From Ideonella aquatica (GTDB lineage: Bacteria; Pseudomonadota; Gammaproteobacteria; Burkholderiales; Burkholderiaceae_C): a stretch of DNA of 64,000 nucleotides. Where the stretch lies: assembly GCF_018069755.1 (NCBI RefSeq), contig NZ_JAGQDE010000002.1:310001-374000 (forward strand), in the 5' to 3' direction. Both the position numbers and the translations under genes were made by a program. Positions 49,809 through 59,598 of this stretch are shown one piece after another (position 1 is the stretch's first letter; each line of letters starts with the position of its first letter). The notes under the pieces are model-generated. The model made no database searches. It saw nothing but the letters and a program-made list of their open reading frames with translations, and was not told where the DNA came from.

Positions 49809-52175
49809 TCAGCGCTTGAACAGGTCCAGGATGCTGCGGCGCTCGTCGTCGCTGGGGGCCTGGGGTACGGCGCGCTGGTCCTCTTCCTCGGTGCGCAGCG
49901 TGCCGACGCCGGCGCCCGGACCGAACTCCTCGAAGTACCACTCATTGCCGATATTGACCACGCCTTCGGGCGGCTGCAGTTCGGCCACTGGCACGCCCTG
50001 CAGGGCGCTGGCCATGTACTCGATCCACACCGGCAGCGACAGGCCGCCGCCGGTTTCGCGGTCGCCCAGCTTGCGCGGCGTGTCATAGCCGATCCAGACC
50101 ACGGCGGCGAGCGTGGGTTGGTAGCCGGCGAACCAGGCGTCCATCGAGTCATTGGTGGTGCCGGTCTTGCCGTAGATGTCGCTGCGTTTGAGTGTGGCCT
50201 GGGCGCGGGCGGCGGTGCCGGAGCGGGTGACCTCCTGCAGCAGGCTGCTCATCAGGAAGGCGTTGCGCGCATCGATCGCCCGTGAGGACTCGGTCAGCTC
50301 GCGCGCAGGCGCCTGGAACAGCAGCTTGCCACGGTCATCGGTGACCTTGGATACCAGCAGCGGCGTCATGCGGTGGCCGCCGTTGGCGAACACGCCGTAG
50401 GCGGTGACCATCTGCAGCGGCGTCACCGAGCCGGCGCCCAGGGCCATGGTCAGGTAGGGGTCGTGGCGCTCGCGGTCAAAGCCGAAGCGGGTGACCCAGT
50501 CGCGCGCGTAGCCCACGCCGATCGACTGCAGCACGCGGATCGACACCATGTTCTTCGACTTGGCCAGCGCACGGCGCAGCGGAATTGGTCCGTCAAAGGT
50601 GCCGTCGTAGTTCTTGGGCTCCCAGGGCTGGCTGCCGGTGCTGCCGGCGTCGAAGAACAGCGGCCCGTCGTTGACGACCGTGCTGGGCGTGAAACCCTTC
50701 TCCAGCGCAGCCGAATAGATGAAGGGCTTGAAGCTGGAGCCCGGCTGGCGCCAGGCCTGGGTGACGTGGTTGAACTTGTTCTTGCCCCAGTCGAAGCCGC
50801 CCACCAGGGCCACCAGCGCACCGGTGCGGGGATCCATCGAGACGAAGGCGCCTTCGACCTCAGGCAGCTGAGTCATGGTCCAGTCGCCCTTGGCGTTCTT
50901 GATGATGCGCACCACAGCGCCGCGCCGGATCTGCACCTTGGGTTCGGCCTTCGAGGACAGGCCGGAGGTGACCGGGCGCAGGCCGTCACCGGTCACCGTG
51001 ACCAGGTCGCCCGACTGCAGTGCGGCGACCACCTTCTTCGGTGAGGCCTCGAGCACCACCGCGGCGCGCAATTCGTCGTTGTCAGGGCGCTCGCCCAGTG
51101 CCTCGGCCACGCGGGCATCCACGGCCTTGGGATCGGCCGGCAGGTCGACGAAGGCTTCCGGGCCGCGGTAGACCTGACGGCGCTCATAGTCCATCAGGCC
51201 CTTGCGCAGCGCCCGGTAGGCGGCGGACTGGTCGGCTGCACGGATGGTGGTGTAGACGTGCAGGCCGCGGGTGTAGGCGTCGGGGCCGTACTGGCTGTAG
51301 ATCAGCTGGCGCGCGGTCTCGGCCACGTACTCGGCATGCACCGGCATGTCGGTGGGCCGGCGCAGCTTGAGCACCTGGGCCTTGGCCTGGGCGTGCTGCT
51401 CGGCGTTGATGAAGCCGTTGTCCAGCATGCGGTCGATGATGTACTGCTGGCGGGTGGCGGCGCGGCGCGGGTTGGCAATCGGGTTGTAGGCCGACGGTGC
51501 CTTGGGCAGGCCGGCCAGCATCGCCGCCTCGGCAATCGTCAGGTCCTTCAGCGGCTTGCCGAAATAGATCTCGCTGGCGGCGGCAAAGCCGTAGGCCCGC
51601 TGCCCCAGGTAGATCTGGTTCATGTAGACCTCGAGGATCTGCTCCTTGCTCATGTGGCGCTCGATGTCCAGCGCCAGCAGCACCTCGTAGAGTTTGCGGG
51701 TCAGCGTCTTCTCGGTCGACAGGTAGAAGTTGCGCGCCACCTGCATGGTGATGGTGGAGGCGCCCTGGCTGTGGGCGTCGCGCAGGTTCTCCAGGGCGGC
51801 GCGCAGCACGCCGCGGTAGTCGACGCCGCCATGCTCATAGAAGCGGGCGTCCTCAATGGCCAGCACCGCTTCCTTCATCACCCGCGGGATGTCGCCAAAG
51901 GCCACGAACTGCCGGCGTTCATCGCCGAATTCGCCCAGCAGCGTGCCTTCGGCCGAGAACACCCGCATCGGCAGCTTGGGCCGGTAGTCGGTCAGTGCTC
52001 CCAGGTCGGGCAGGTTGCGGTAGGCCAGTGCCAGCGCGATACCTCCGCAGGCCACCCCCGCCAATCCGATGGCCAGCAACAGCAGCAGCAGGCGCCCCAG
52101 CGCGCCGATCAGCGGGAGACGGGCCCGAGCGGGACTCGGGCTGGCGGCGGGCGTGTCACTGTCTGGTTCGCTCAT
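49809..52175 (-). CDS. mrcA: Penicillin-binding protein 1A
   Basis: Bifunctional class A peptidoglycan synthase. 788 residues: one N-terminal membrane helix (about 22-50), the GT51 glycosyltransferase with catalytic Glu in AIEDARFYEHGGVDYRG near 105, an OB-like insertion, and the transpeptidase with SxxK in QPGSSFKPFIYSA near 480, SKN near 540 and KTGTT near 672. The minus-strand upstream region has TATAAT at 52197-52202. It is divergent from pilM, the usual arrangement. Confidence 0.95.
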   Translation of the reverse strand: MSEPDSDTPAASPSPARARLPLIGALGRLLLLLLAIGLAGVACGGIALALAYRNLPDLGALTDYRPKLPMRVFSAEGTLLGEFGDERRQFVAFGDIPRVMKEAVLAIEDARFYEHGGVDYRGVLRAALENLRDAHSQGASTITMQVARNFYLSTEKTLTRKLYEVLLALDIERHMSKEQILEVYMNQIYLGQRAYGFAAASEIYFGKPLKDLTIAEAAMLAGLPKAPSAYNPIANPRRAATRQQYIIDRMLDNGFINAEQHAQAKAQVLKLRRPTDMPVHAEYVAETARQLIYSQYGPDAYTRGLHVYTTIRAADQSAAYRALRKGLMDYERRQVYRGPEAFVDLPADPKAVDARVAEALGERPDNDELRAAVVLEASPKKVVAALQSGDLVTVTGDGLRPVTSGLSSKAEPKVQIRRGAVVRIIKNAKGDWTMTQLPEVEGAFVSMDPRTGALVALVGGFDWGKNKFNHVTQAWRQPGSSFKPFIYSAALEKGFTPSTVVNDGPLFFDAGSTGSQPWEPKNYDGTFDGPIPLRRALAKSKNMVSIRVLQSIGVGYARDWVTRFGFDRERHDPYLTMALGAGSVTPLQMVTAYGVFANGGHRMTPLLVSKVTDDRGKLLFQAPARELTESSRAIDARNAFLMSSLLQEVTRSGTAARAQATLKRSDIYGKTGTTNDSMDAWFAGYQPTLAAVVWIGYDTPRKLGDRETGGGLSLPVWIEYMASALQGVPVAELQPPEGVVNIGNEWYFEEFGPGAGVGTLRTEEEDQRAVPQAPSDDERRSILDLFKR

Positions 52176-52426
52176 GGGGTGTCCGTTGGCGGCGGGATTA
52201 TAGGAAGCCCCCCTTGTCGGGCCGTCGCGGCGCGGTGCCCGAGCGTCGCCGACCCCTGCAACCAGAGGTAAACATCAGCCAACATTTGACGAAGCTTTGC
52301 GCGAATCGCAACGCCCCCCCCATCGTGGCCCCCGCAAAACCTTGGTTTCACAACAATCTTGCTGATAGGATTGAAGTGCTTTGTTAACTTTGCGGCTGCG
52401 AACTGTGGTCGCTGGAGCCTCTTTTC

Positions 52427-53506
52427 GTGGGTTTTCTTGATCGCCTGCTGGGCCGCAAGCACCCTCCGATGGTGGGCCTGGATGTCAGTACCTCCAGCGT
52501 CAAGCTGGTGGAATTGGGTCAGACCGCCGCCGGAGAGCCCATTCTTGAGCGGCTTGCCAGCGAGCCCTTCGAGAAGGGCTGGATCGTCGACGGCCAGGTC
52601 GAAAAGTTCGAGGAGGTCGCCGACGCGGTTCGCCGCGTCGTCAACCGCAGCGGCACCAAGACCCGGCAGGTCGTGATGGCCATGCCGCAATCGGCCGTGA
52701 TCACCAAGCGCATCGTGCTGCCTGCCGGGCTGCGCGAGGACGAAATGGAGATCCAGGTCGAGTCCGAGGCGCACCAGTACATCCCGTTCTCACTGGACGA
52801 GGTCAGCCTGGATTTCTGCGTCATCGGCCCGAACGCCAATTCGCCGGGTGATGTCGACGTGCTGATCGCTGCCTCGCGCAAAGACCGCGTGCAGGATCGC
52901 CAGGGCCTGGCCGAGGCGGCCGGCCTGACGCCCCTTGTGCTGGACATCGAGTCGCACGCGTCGCGCATGGCCATGCAGCGCGTGCTGGCCGGCATGCCCG
53001 AGACCGGCAAGGACGCGCTGGTCGCGCTCTTCGAGATCGGCGCCGACACCACCAGCCTCAAGGTCCTGCGCGATGGCGAGTTGCTCTACGACCGCGACCA
53101 GTCCTTTGGCGGCTCGCAGCTGACGCAGCTGATCTCGCGCCAATACGGCTTCTCCTACGAAGAGGCCGAGCAGAAGAAGATCTCCGGTGATCTTCCCGAG
53201 GACTACGAGCCCACGCTGCTGACGCCCTTCGTCGACAGCCTGGCCCACGAAGTCGGTCGGGCGTTGCAGTACTTCTTCACCAGCACGCCGCACCACAAGG
53301 TGCACCAGGTGATGCTGGCCGGCGGCACCGCCTCCATGCCCGGCCTGCGCGAGCGGGTCAAGGACGTGACCGGCTTCCCGTCCCGCGTGGTCAACCCCTT
53401 CGAGAACATGAAACTGGGCCCCTCGGTGCGCGAGTCTCGGCTGCGGCGTGAGGCGCCGGCCTACCTGACGGCCTGCGGCCTGGCGATGCGGAGGTTCGTG
53501 CAGTGA
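52427..53506 (+). CDS. pilM: Type IV pilus assembly protein PilM
   Basis: Actin-like cytoplasmic protein linking PilN to the pilus motor. 359 residues from the GTG at 52427 (GGAGCC upstream). The phosphate-binding loops are visible: GLDVSTSSVKLVELG near 16 and FEIGADTTSLKVL near 203, with the adenosine region LAGGTASMPGL near 302. First gene of pilMNOPQ; overlaps pilN by 4 bases. The 251-base gap upstream holds divergent promoters but no gene. Confidence 0.95.
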   Translation: MGFLDRLLGRKHPPMVGLDVSTSSVKLVELGQTAAGEPILERLASEPFEKGWIVDGQVEKFEEVADAVRRVVNRSGTKTRQVVMAMPQSAVITKRIVLPAGLREDEMEIQVESEAHQYIPFSLDEVSLDFCVIGPNANSPGDVDVLIAASRKDRVQDRQGLAEAAGLTPLVLDIESHASRMAMQRVLAGMPETGKDALVALFEIGADTTSLKVLRDGELLYDRDQSFGGSQLTQLISRQYGFSYEEAEQKKISGDLPEDYEPTLLTPFVDSLAHEVGRALQYFFTSTPHHKVHQVMLAGGTASMPGLRERVKDVTGFPSRVVNPFENMKLGPSVRESRLRREAPAYLTACGLAMRRFVQ

Positions 53507-54114
53507 TCCTGATCAACCTGCTGCCTCACCGCGAGGCCCGCCGGCAGGAGCGCAAGCGTGCGTTCTATTCCGCGCTGGGCCTGGCGGCGCTGATCGGCGT
53601 CGGCATCGTGATCCTGTGGTACGGCGTGCTGCAGCAGCTGATCGCGAACCAACAGGACCGCAACACCTTCCTGCAGAGCGAGATCGCCAAGCTCGACGAG
53701 CAGATCAAGGACATTGCCACGCTGCGCGCCGAGATCGACGCCCTGAAGGCCCGCCAACAGGCCGTCGAAAACCTGCAGACCGACCGCAACGTGCCGGTCT
53801 ACCTGCTCGACGAACTGGCCAAGCAGACGCCCGAAGGCGTCTACCTGACGGCGGTCCGCCAGGCCGGCACCACCGTCACCATCAACGGCCTGTCGCTGAC
53901 CAACGAACGCGTCTCCGAGTTGCTCCGCAACACCGCCTACAACTCGACCTGGCTGGAGCGTCCTGAGCTGATCGAGATCAAGGCTGTGGATGTGCTGATC
54001 GGCCGTGACCAGCGCAAGCTGTTCGACTTCAACCTGCGCGTCACGATCAAGCGTCCGCAGTCGCCGGCCAAGCCCGGCGCTGGCGCCGCCTCCGACGTCG
54101 CAAAGGGCAAGTGA
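53503..54114 (+). CDS. pilN: Type IV pilus assembly protein PilN
   Basis: 203 residues. It starts with the PilM-binding motif ILINLLPHREARR, then one membrane helix (about 22-45), a coiled coil (about 48-85) and a ferredoxin-like periplasmic domain (VYLTAVRQAGTTVTINGLSL). It forms the inner-membrane alignment complex with PilO. Start and stop overlap the neighbours by 4 bases. Confidence 0.95.
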   Translation: MILINLLPHREARRQERKRAFYSALGLAALIGVGIVILWYGVLQQLIANQQDRNTFLQSEIAKLDEQIKDIATLRAEIDALKARQQAVENLQTDRNVPVYLLDELAKQTPEGVYLTAVRQAGTTVTINGLSLTNERVSELLRNTAYNSTWLERPELIEIKAVDVLIGRDQRKLFDFNLRVTIKRPQSPAKPGAGAASDVAKGK

Positions 54115-54812
54115 TGGCCACCAAGCAAGCTGTTCCACGCGTGGACATCGCCGCCGGCCTGAGCGGGCTGAGCCGGCAGTTCCGCGAACTCGATCCCAAG
54201 CAGCCGGGCCAATGGCCGCTGATTCCCAAGTTCACCGTCTGGCTGCTGGTCATGCTGGGTGTGGTGTTGCTGGGCTGGCCGGCGTTGCTCAGCGGCGCCT
54301 CCGAAGAACTCGATGCCGCCCGCGAGCGCGAGCCCAAGCTGAAGGAAGAGTTCCGCAGCAAGCTGGGCCAGGCGGTGAACCTGGCCGAGCTGCGCAAGCA
54401 GAAGGAGCAGGTTCAGGAGTACGTGACCCAGCTCGAGAAGCAGCTGCCCGGCAAGGCTGAGATGGACGCCCTGCTGTCCGACATTAACCAAGCCGGCATC
54501 GGTCGCGGGTTGCAGTTCGAGCTGTTCCGCCCCGGCCAGGTGGTGGTCAAGGACTACTACGCCGAGCTGCCGATCTCGCTGCGCGTGGTGGGCCGCTTCC
54601 ATGACGTGGGTGCCTTCGCGGCCGATGTGGCCAATCTGTCGCGCATCGTCACGCTGCACAACCTGAGCCTGGTACCGGTGACCAAGGACACCAGCGGCAA
54701 CCTCGTGATGGAAGCCACCGCGCGCACCTACCGCTACCTCGACGCCGCCGAAGTGGCCGAGGTCAAGCGGGCCGCGGCCGCCGACAACAAGAGGAAGGGA
54801 GGCTCGTCATGA
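54111..54812 (+). CDS. pilO: Type IV pilus assembly protein PilO
   Basis: 233 residues. A cytoplasmic N-terminus leads to one membrane helix (KFTVWLLVMLGVVLLGWPAL, about 40-60), a coiled coil (about 65-120) and the PilO ferredoxin-like fold (YAELPISLRVVGRFHDVGAF). Its start overlaps pilN and its stop overlaps pilP by 4 bases each. Confidence 0.95.
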   Translation: MMATKQAVPRVDIAAGLSGLSRQFRELDPKQPGQWPLIPKFTVWLLVMLGVVLLGWPALLSGASEELDAAREREPKLKEEFRSKLGQAVNLAELRKQKEQVQEYVTQLEKQLPGKAEMDALLSDINQAGIGRGLQFELFRPGQVVVKDYYAELPISLRVVGRFHDVGAFAADVANLSRIVTLHNLSLVPVTKDTSGNLVMEATARTYRYLDAAEVAEVKRAAAADNKRKGGSS

Positions 54813-55342
54813 GCCCGCGCTGGACCGCCCTGCCGCTGGGCATCGGCCTTCTGGCCCTGCTGTCGGCCTGCTCCGACGGCAACGATGAATTGCGCGCCTG
54901 GATGGAGCAGCAGCGCAACGAGATCCGGCCGCGCGTCGAGCCGATCGCGCCGCCCACCAAGTTCGTGCCGCAGCCCTACCTGTCGGCCAAGGCGCTGGAG
55001 CCTTTCAATCCGCGCAAGATGGCCGCCACCTCGCAGATCACGCGCCAGCCCAATGCGGTGCTGGCCTCCGAGATGCGCCGCCGCAAGGAGCCCCTTGAGG
55101 CCTTTCCTCTGGACAGCATGGCGATGGTGGGCAGCGTGACGCGCGCCGGCAAGCCTTTCGCGCTGATCCGGGTCGACAACCTGCTGCATTACGTGAAGGC
55201 GGGCGAATACATGGGCCAGAACTTCGGCCGCATCACCCGCATCACCGAGAGAGACGTGACGCTGCGTGAGATCGTGCAGGACGCAGCGGGTGAATGGATC
55301 GAGCGCACCAGCACCCTCCAGCTACAGGAGAAGGCGCAATGA
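54809..55342 (+). CDS. pilP: Type IV pilus lipoprotein PilP
   Basis: 177 residues. The lipobox LLSACSDGN puts the lipidated Cys at about 21; a flexible linker follows and then the HR domain (MAMVGSVTRAGKPFALIRVD, VKAGEYMGQNFGRI). It bridges PilNO to the secretin PilQ. Coupled to both neighbours by 4-base overlaps. Confidence 0.95.
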   Translation: MSPRWTALPLGIGLLALLSACSDGNDELRAWMEQQRNEIRPRVEPIAPPTKFVPQPYLSAKALEPFNPRKMAATSQITRQPNAVLASEMRRRKEPLEAFPLDSMAMVGSVTRAGKPFALIRVDNLLHYVKAGEYMGQNFGRITRITERDVTLREIVQDAAGEWIERTSTLQLQEKAQ

Positions 55343-57528
55343 ACAACGGGTTGGAGTCACGCAAGATGAGGAGTCGAGTCAGCGCTGCGCTGGTCCTGGC
55401 GGCAGGAATGCTCTGGTCGGGTCTGGCCAGTGCCGAGAACCTGGTCCGCTCGATCACCGCCTCCCAGCAGGGCGGCAGCGATGTCGTGCGCATCGAGCTC
55501 ACTGAACCGCTGGCCGGCAACCCGGGGGGGTTCGTCATCCAGTCGCCGCCGCGGGTGGCCATCGACCTGCCTGGTGTCGGCAACGGCCTGGGCCGCGCCA
55601 GCGTGGATGTGGCCCAGGGCAATGTGCGCAGCGTCAGCGTCGCCAGTGCTGGTGAGCGCACCCGCCTGGTGCTGAACCTCAAGCAAGCCGCCAACTACCG
55701 CACCCAGGTCCAGGGCACCACCCTGCTGGTGCTGCTCGACGGCGCGTCGGTGTCGGCAGCCGACGCCTCGGGAGGCACGGCGGCTCAGCCCTCGTTTGCG
55801 GCCAGCCAGAACCAGGAACAGCTGGCCATTCGCGACATCGACTTCCGCCGTGGGCCCGATGGTGCCGGTCGCGTCGTCGTGTCGCTGGCCAACACCCAGG
55901 TCGGCGTTGATCTGCGCCAGCAAGGCCAGAACCTGGTGGTCGAGTTCCTGCGCTCCACGCTGCCCGAGCGCCTGCGTCGCAAGCTCGACGTGTCGGACTT
56001 CGGCTCGCCGGTGCAATCGGTCTCCACCACCCAGGCCGGTGACCGCGTGCGCATGCTGGTCGAACCGCGGGGGGCCTGGGAGCACAGCGCCTACCAGACC
56101 GACACCCAGTTCGTGCTGGAGGTTCGTCCGCTCAAGCAGGATCCCAACAAGCTGTCGCAGGGGCCGGGCTACCGGGGCGACAAGTTGTCGCTGAACTTCC
56201 AGAACATCGAGATCCGCTCGCTGCTGCAGGTCATCGCCGATTTCTCCAGCTTCAACGTCGTGACCAGCGACACCGTCAGCGGCAATGTCACGCTGCGGCT
56301 GAAGGACGTGCCCTGGGACCAGGCGCTGGACATCATCCTGCAGGCCAAGGGCCTGGGCATGCGCAAGTCCGGCAACGTGCTGTGGATCGCTCCGAAGGAT
56401 GAGCTGGCCGCCAAGGAGCAGGTCGAGCTTGAGGCCAAGAAGAAGATCTCCGAACTCGAACCGCTGCGCACGCAGGCCTTCCAGCTGAACTACACCAAGT
56501 CCGAGGACGTGGCCAAGGCCCTGATCGGCACCAGCGCGGGTACCGGTTCCAGCTCGGCCAACAGTGGCGGCAACAACGCCACGCGCATCCTGTCGCCGCG
56601 CGGCTCGGTGTTGTTCGAGCAGCGTACCAACCAGCTCTTCGTCTCGGACATCCCCTCCAAGCTGGAGGAGGTGCAGCAGATGATCGCCAAGATCGACATT
56701 CCGGTGCGCCAGGTGTTGATCGAGGCCCGCATCGTCGAGGCTGATGACAAGTTCGGTCGCTCGCTGGGCGCCAAGCTGGGCGTGGCCGACCTGCGTGGTC
56801 TGCGTGGTGGCGTGCCGGGTTACAGCGTCGGCGGCGGCAACTACGTCAGCATCGGCGGCAACTACGTCAACACCGGCATCCAGACCGGCCAGACGCCCAA
56901 CACCGCCACCAGCTACAACAACACCCAGGTCGTGAACCTGCCGGCCAATACCGGCTCGATCAGCACCGAAGCCGCGGCCAACATCGCGCTGACGCTGTTC
57001 AGCGCCACCGCCAACCGATTCCTGAACCTGGAGCTGTCAGCCCTGGAGGCCGAGGGCAAGGGCAAGATCGTCTCCAGCCCGCGCGTCATCACGGCCGACC
57101 AGATCAAGGCCGAGATCGAGCAGGGCGAAGAGATTCCCTACCTGGTGGCCTCCACCGCGGGCAACACCTCGGTGCAGTTCCGCAAGGCCAGCCTGCGTCT
57201 GGAAGTGACGCCGCAGATCACGCCGGAGGGCAGCGTGCTGCTCGACGTGGCCGTCTACAAGGACAGCCGTGGCGTGACCACCACTGCGGGCCCGGTGATC
57301 AACACCAAGCGCGCCAAGACCCAGGTGCTGGTCGAGAATGGCGGCACCGTCGTGCTGGGCGGCATCTTCACCCAGAATGACGGCGACGAAGTCAACAAGG
57401 TGCCCTTCCTGGGTGACATCCCCTGGGTGGGCAACCTGTTCAAGAACCGGGTGCGCTTCAGCAACCGGACCGAACTGCTGATCTTCATCACCCCGAAGGT
57501 GGTGACCGATCGCACTGGCGCGCGTTGA
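55339..57528 (+). CDS. pilQ: Type IV pilus secretin PilQ
   Basis: 729 residues from the ATG at 55339. A signal peptide (LVLAAGMLWSGLASAEN) is followed by two AMIN domains (about 35-130 and 165-260), an STN/N0 domain (LSLNFQNIEIRSLLQVIADF near 290), an N1 domain and the secretin core (SSPRVITADQIKAEIEQGEE near 580). It forms the outer-membrane pore for the pilus. A Gly/Asn/Ser-rich loop (about 400-420) and a Gly/Tyr-rich segment (about 490-525) are insertions of unclear role. Confidence 0.96.
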   Translation: MNNGLESRKMRSRVSAALVLAAGMLWSGLASAENLVRSITASQQGGSDVVRIELTEPLAGNPGGFVIQSPPRVAIDLPGVGNGLGRASVDVAQGNVRSVSVASAGERTRLVLNLKQAANYRTQVQGTTLLVLLDGASVSAADASGGTAAQPSFAASQNQEQLAIRDIDFRRGPDGAGRVVVSLANTQVGVDLRQQGQNLVVEFLRSTLPERLRRKLDVSDFGSPVQSVSTTQAGDRVRMLVEPRGAWEHSAYQTDTQFVLEVRPLKQDPNKLSQGPGYRGDKLSLNFQNIEIRSLLQVIADFSSFNVVTSDTVSGNVTLRLKDVPWDQALDIILQAKGLGMRKSGNVLWIAPKDELAAKEQVELEAKKKISELEPLRTQAFQLNYTKSEDVAKALIGTSAGTGSSSANSGGNNATRILSPRGSVLFEQRTNQLFVSDIPSKLEEVQQMIAKIDIPVRQVLIEARIVEADDKFGRSLGAKLGVADLRGLRGGVPGYSVGGGNYVSIGGNYVNTGIQTGQTPNTATSYNNTQVVNLPANTGSISTEAAANIALTLFSATANRFLNLELSALEAEGKGKIVSSPRVITADQIKAEIEQGEEIPYLVASTAGNTSVQFRKASLRLEVTPQITPEGSVLLDVAVYKDSRGVTTTAGPVINTKRAKTQVLVENGGTVVLGGIFTQNDGDEVNKVPFLGDIPWVGNLFKNRVRFSNRTELLIFITPKVVTDRTGAR

Positions 57529-57563
57529 GCAAGCCTGGCACGTTGAGGCTCGGAGAGACAGAC

Positions 57564-59531
57564 ATGATGGGAGCGAAGGTGATGCGAGGACTGCGTGCCT
57601 GGGGTGCGACACTGGCGGTGAGCGTGGGTCTCGCGGCGTGTGGCGGCGGTGGTGACAAGACGGGCACTTGCTCGCTGGGGTGCGATGGCGACGGCTCGGT
57701 GTCCCAGCTCCGTGTCTCCGTGACCAGCGCCAACACCAGCATTGACCTCAGCACGCCCGCGGCCGTGACGGTCACCGTCACGGCGGTGGATGCCTCCAGC
57801 CAGGTGGTGTCGGGCGCCACGGTGAGCATCACCGCGGACAACGGCGGCCAGGTCACCACGGCCAGCAGCACCACCGGGACCGACGGCACGGTCACGGCCA
57901 CCGTCGAATCGTCCAGCGCCACCGCGGTGGGCAGCATCAAGGTCACGGCCACCAGCGGCAGCGCCAGTGGCAGCACCTCGATCAGCGTCACCGACAGCCA
58001 GGTGGCGGTGGGCGACCTGGTCATGGCCCTGTCGTCCAGCGCGATCGCCAACTCCGGGGGCGACGAAGTCACGCTGACGGTCACCGCCGTGGATGCCAAG
58101 CGCAACACCGTGGCCGAGGCGCCGGTGACCATCACCGTCGACGATCTCGCCGCCATCATCACCCCATCAGGCACCGTGACCGGCACCGATGGCACGCTGA
58201 CCGCCAAGGTCACGATCGGCAGCGACAAGTCCAATCGCGCCTTCAACCTCTCGGCCACCAGCGGCTCGATCACCAGGAGCACCGCGGTGCAGGTCACCGG
58301 CGCCAATCTGAGCGCCACCTACGCCAGCGCCGTGTCGCCGGGTTCGGCCGGCAACACCATCCGCTACCTGCTGGCCGACGCCAATGCGCTGCCGATGACC
58401 GGTCAGAGCATCTCGGTCTCGGCGCCGGGTCTGGCCACCGTGGTGGGCACCACCGACACGGCGGGCGCCTACACCTACACCTACACGGCCCCGTCGATCG
58501 ACGGCTCGCTGGTGGTCACGGCCACGGCTGGCGGTACCAGCAACACGGCAACGGTCCAGATCAAGGCCTCGGGCACGGTGCCGCCGGCCGTGGGCACCGT
58601 CTCGGCCAAGCGTGTCTCGATGGAACCGCGCAAGGTGGCGGTCAACGAGCCCGGCAAGACCACCAACCAGGCCCAGGTGCGCGTCTTGTTCCAGGACGCG
58701 AGCAACAAGGGCATTGCCAACATGCGGGTGCGCCTGGACCTCAATGGCGACGCCAACAATGTGGGCGGCACCTTTGCCAATGGCACGGCGCAGCTCTACA
58801 CCGCGGCCGACGGCTCGGTGACCACCTCGTACATCCCGGGCACCCGCTCCAGCCCCACCGATGGCCTGACCATCCGGGCCTGCTACGACAGCCAGGATTT
58901 CGCGATTGGCACCTGCCCGAACTCGGTCACCACGGTGGGCACGGTCACCAACTCGCCCTTGTCCATCAGCCTGGGCACCAACCAGGAGATCGAGATTGGC
59001 GATACCAAGCTCACCTACATCAAGCGTTACGGCGTGCTGGTGTCTGACTCGTCGGGTGCCCCGGTGCCCGGCGTGACGATCAGCACCACGGTGGAGGCCA
59101 CCGACTACGCCAAGGGCCAATGGGTGGTGTCCGGTGGCAAGTGGGTGCAGACGCCTGTGGTGGGCACGCGGCCCGCGGTGGTCTGCGCCAACGAAGACCT
59201 GAACCGCAATGGCGCGCTGAACACGGGCGAGGACACCAATGGCAACGGTCAGCTTGACCCGCGCCAGGCCGATCTGCTCGCTTCGGTGGTCAGTGGCACG
59301 ACCGACGCTGCGGGTCGGGCCACCGTGATGATCGAGTACCAGCAGGAGGCGGCCAGCTGGGTGCAGTTCCTGCTGAAGGTCACCGCCACCGGGGTCAGCG
59401 GCACGGAGGGCAACGCCACCAAGTCGGCTTGGTTGTCGGTGCCGGCCAGCGTGGTCAACAACACCTCCGCGTCGCCGCCGTTCCAGATCAGCCCTTACGG
59501 CACGGCCACGGTGTGCAGCAACCCGAACTGA
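57564..59531 (+). CDS. Ig-like-domain surface lipoprotein between pilQ and aroK
   Basis: 655 residues from the ATG at 57564, with GGAGAGA upstream. The lipobox GLAACGGGG puts the lipidated Cys near 23. The rest is Thr/Ser/Val-rich with at least four bacterial Ig-like (Big_1/invasin-type) repeats, each with a GATVSITADN or APVTITVDD-like strand and a TGTDGTxTA turn. Near 560 a calcium-loop-like DLNRNGALNTGEDTNGNGQL lies in a cysteine-containing C-terminal region. It begins 35 bases after pilQ and ends before a terminator, so it may be cotranscribed with the pil genes. An adhesin or pilus-associated role is inference. Confidence 0.8.
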   Translation: MMGAKVMRGLRAWGATLAVSVGLAACGGGGDKTGTCSLGCDGDGSVSQLRVSVTSANTSIDLSTPAAVTVTVTAVDASSQVVSGATVSITADNGGQVTTASSTTGTDGTVTATVESSSATAVGSIKVTATSGSASGSTSISVTDSQVAVGDLVMALSSSAIANSGGDEVTLTVTAVDAKRNTVAEAPVTITVDDLAAIITPSGTVTGTDGTLTAKVTIGSDKSNRAFNLSATSGSITRSTAVQVTGANLSATYASAVSPGSAGNTIRYLLADANALPMTGQSISVSAPGLATVVGTTDTAGAYTYTYTAPSIDGSLVVTATAGGTSNTATVQIKASGTVPPAVGTVSAKRVSMEPRKVAVNEPGKTTNQAQVRVLFQDASNKGIANMRVRLDLNGDANNVGGTFANGTAQLYTAADGSVTTSYIPGTRSSPTDGLTIRACYDSQDFAIGTCPNSVTTVGTVTNSPLSISLGTNQEIEIGDTKLTYIKRYGVLVSDSSGAPVPGVTISTTVEATDYAKGQWVVSGGKWVQTPVVGTRPAVVCANEDLNRNGALNTGEDTNGNGQLDPRQADLLASVVSGTTDAAGRATVMIEYQQEAASWVQFLLKVTATGVSGTEGNATKSAWLSVPASVVNNTSASPPFQISPYGTATVCSNPN

Positions 59532-59553
59532 GCGCAGCCCGCCTTTCTTGACC

Positions 59554-59584
59554 CTGCGGCGGCACCCGAAAGGTGCCGCCGCAG
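59554..59584 (+). terminator. Strong hairpin between the Ig-like gene and aroK
   Basis: A perfect 13-bp stem (59554-59566 with 59572-59584, loop of 5) followed only by a weak T-rich sequence. It lies 22 bases after the lipoprotein stop and 14 before aroK, so it likely separates pil-region transcripts from aro genes or attenuates them. Confidence 0.6.
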
Positions 59585-59598
59585 TTCCATTCAGAGCC

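Noticed and set aside
52340-52375. Possible sigma-54 promoter before pilM
   Set aside because: The GG and GC elements are 15 bases apart instead of 10, so the spacing is wrong.
57525-57563. Upstream TTG start for the Ig-like lipoprotein
   Set aside because: It overlaps the pilQ stop and would place 13 residues before the signal peptide; the ATG at 57564 has a good ribosome site.
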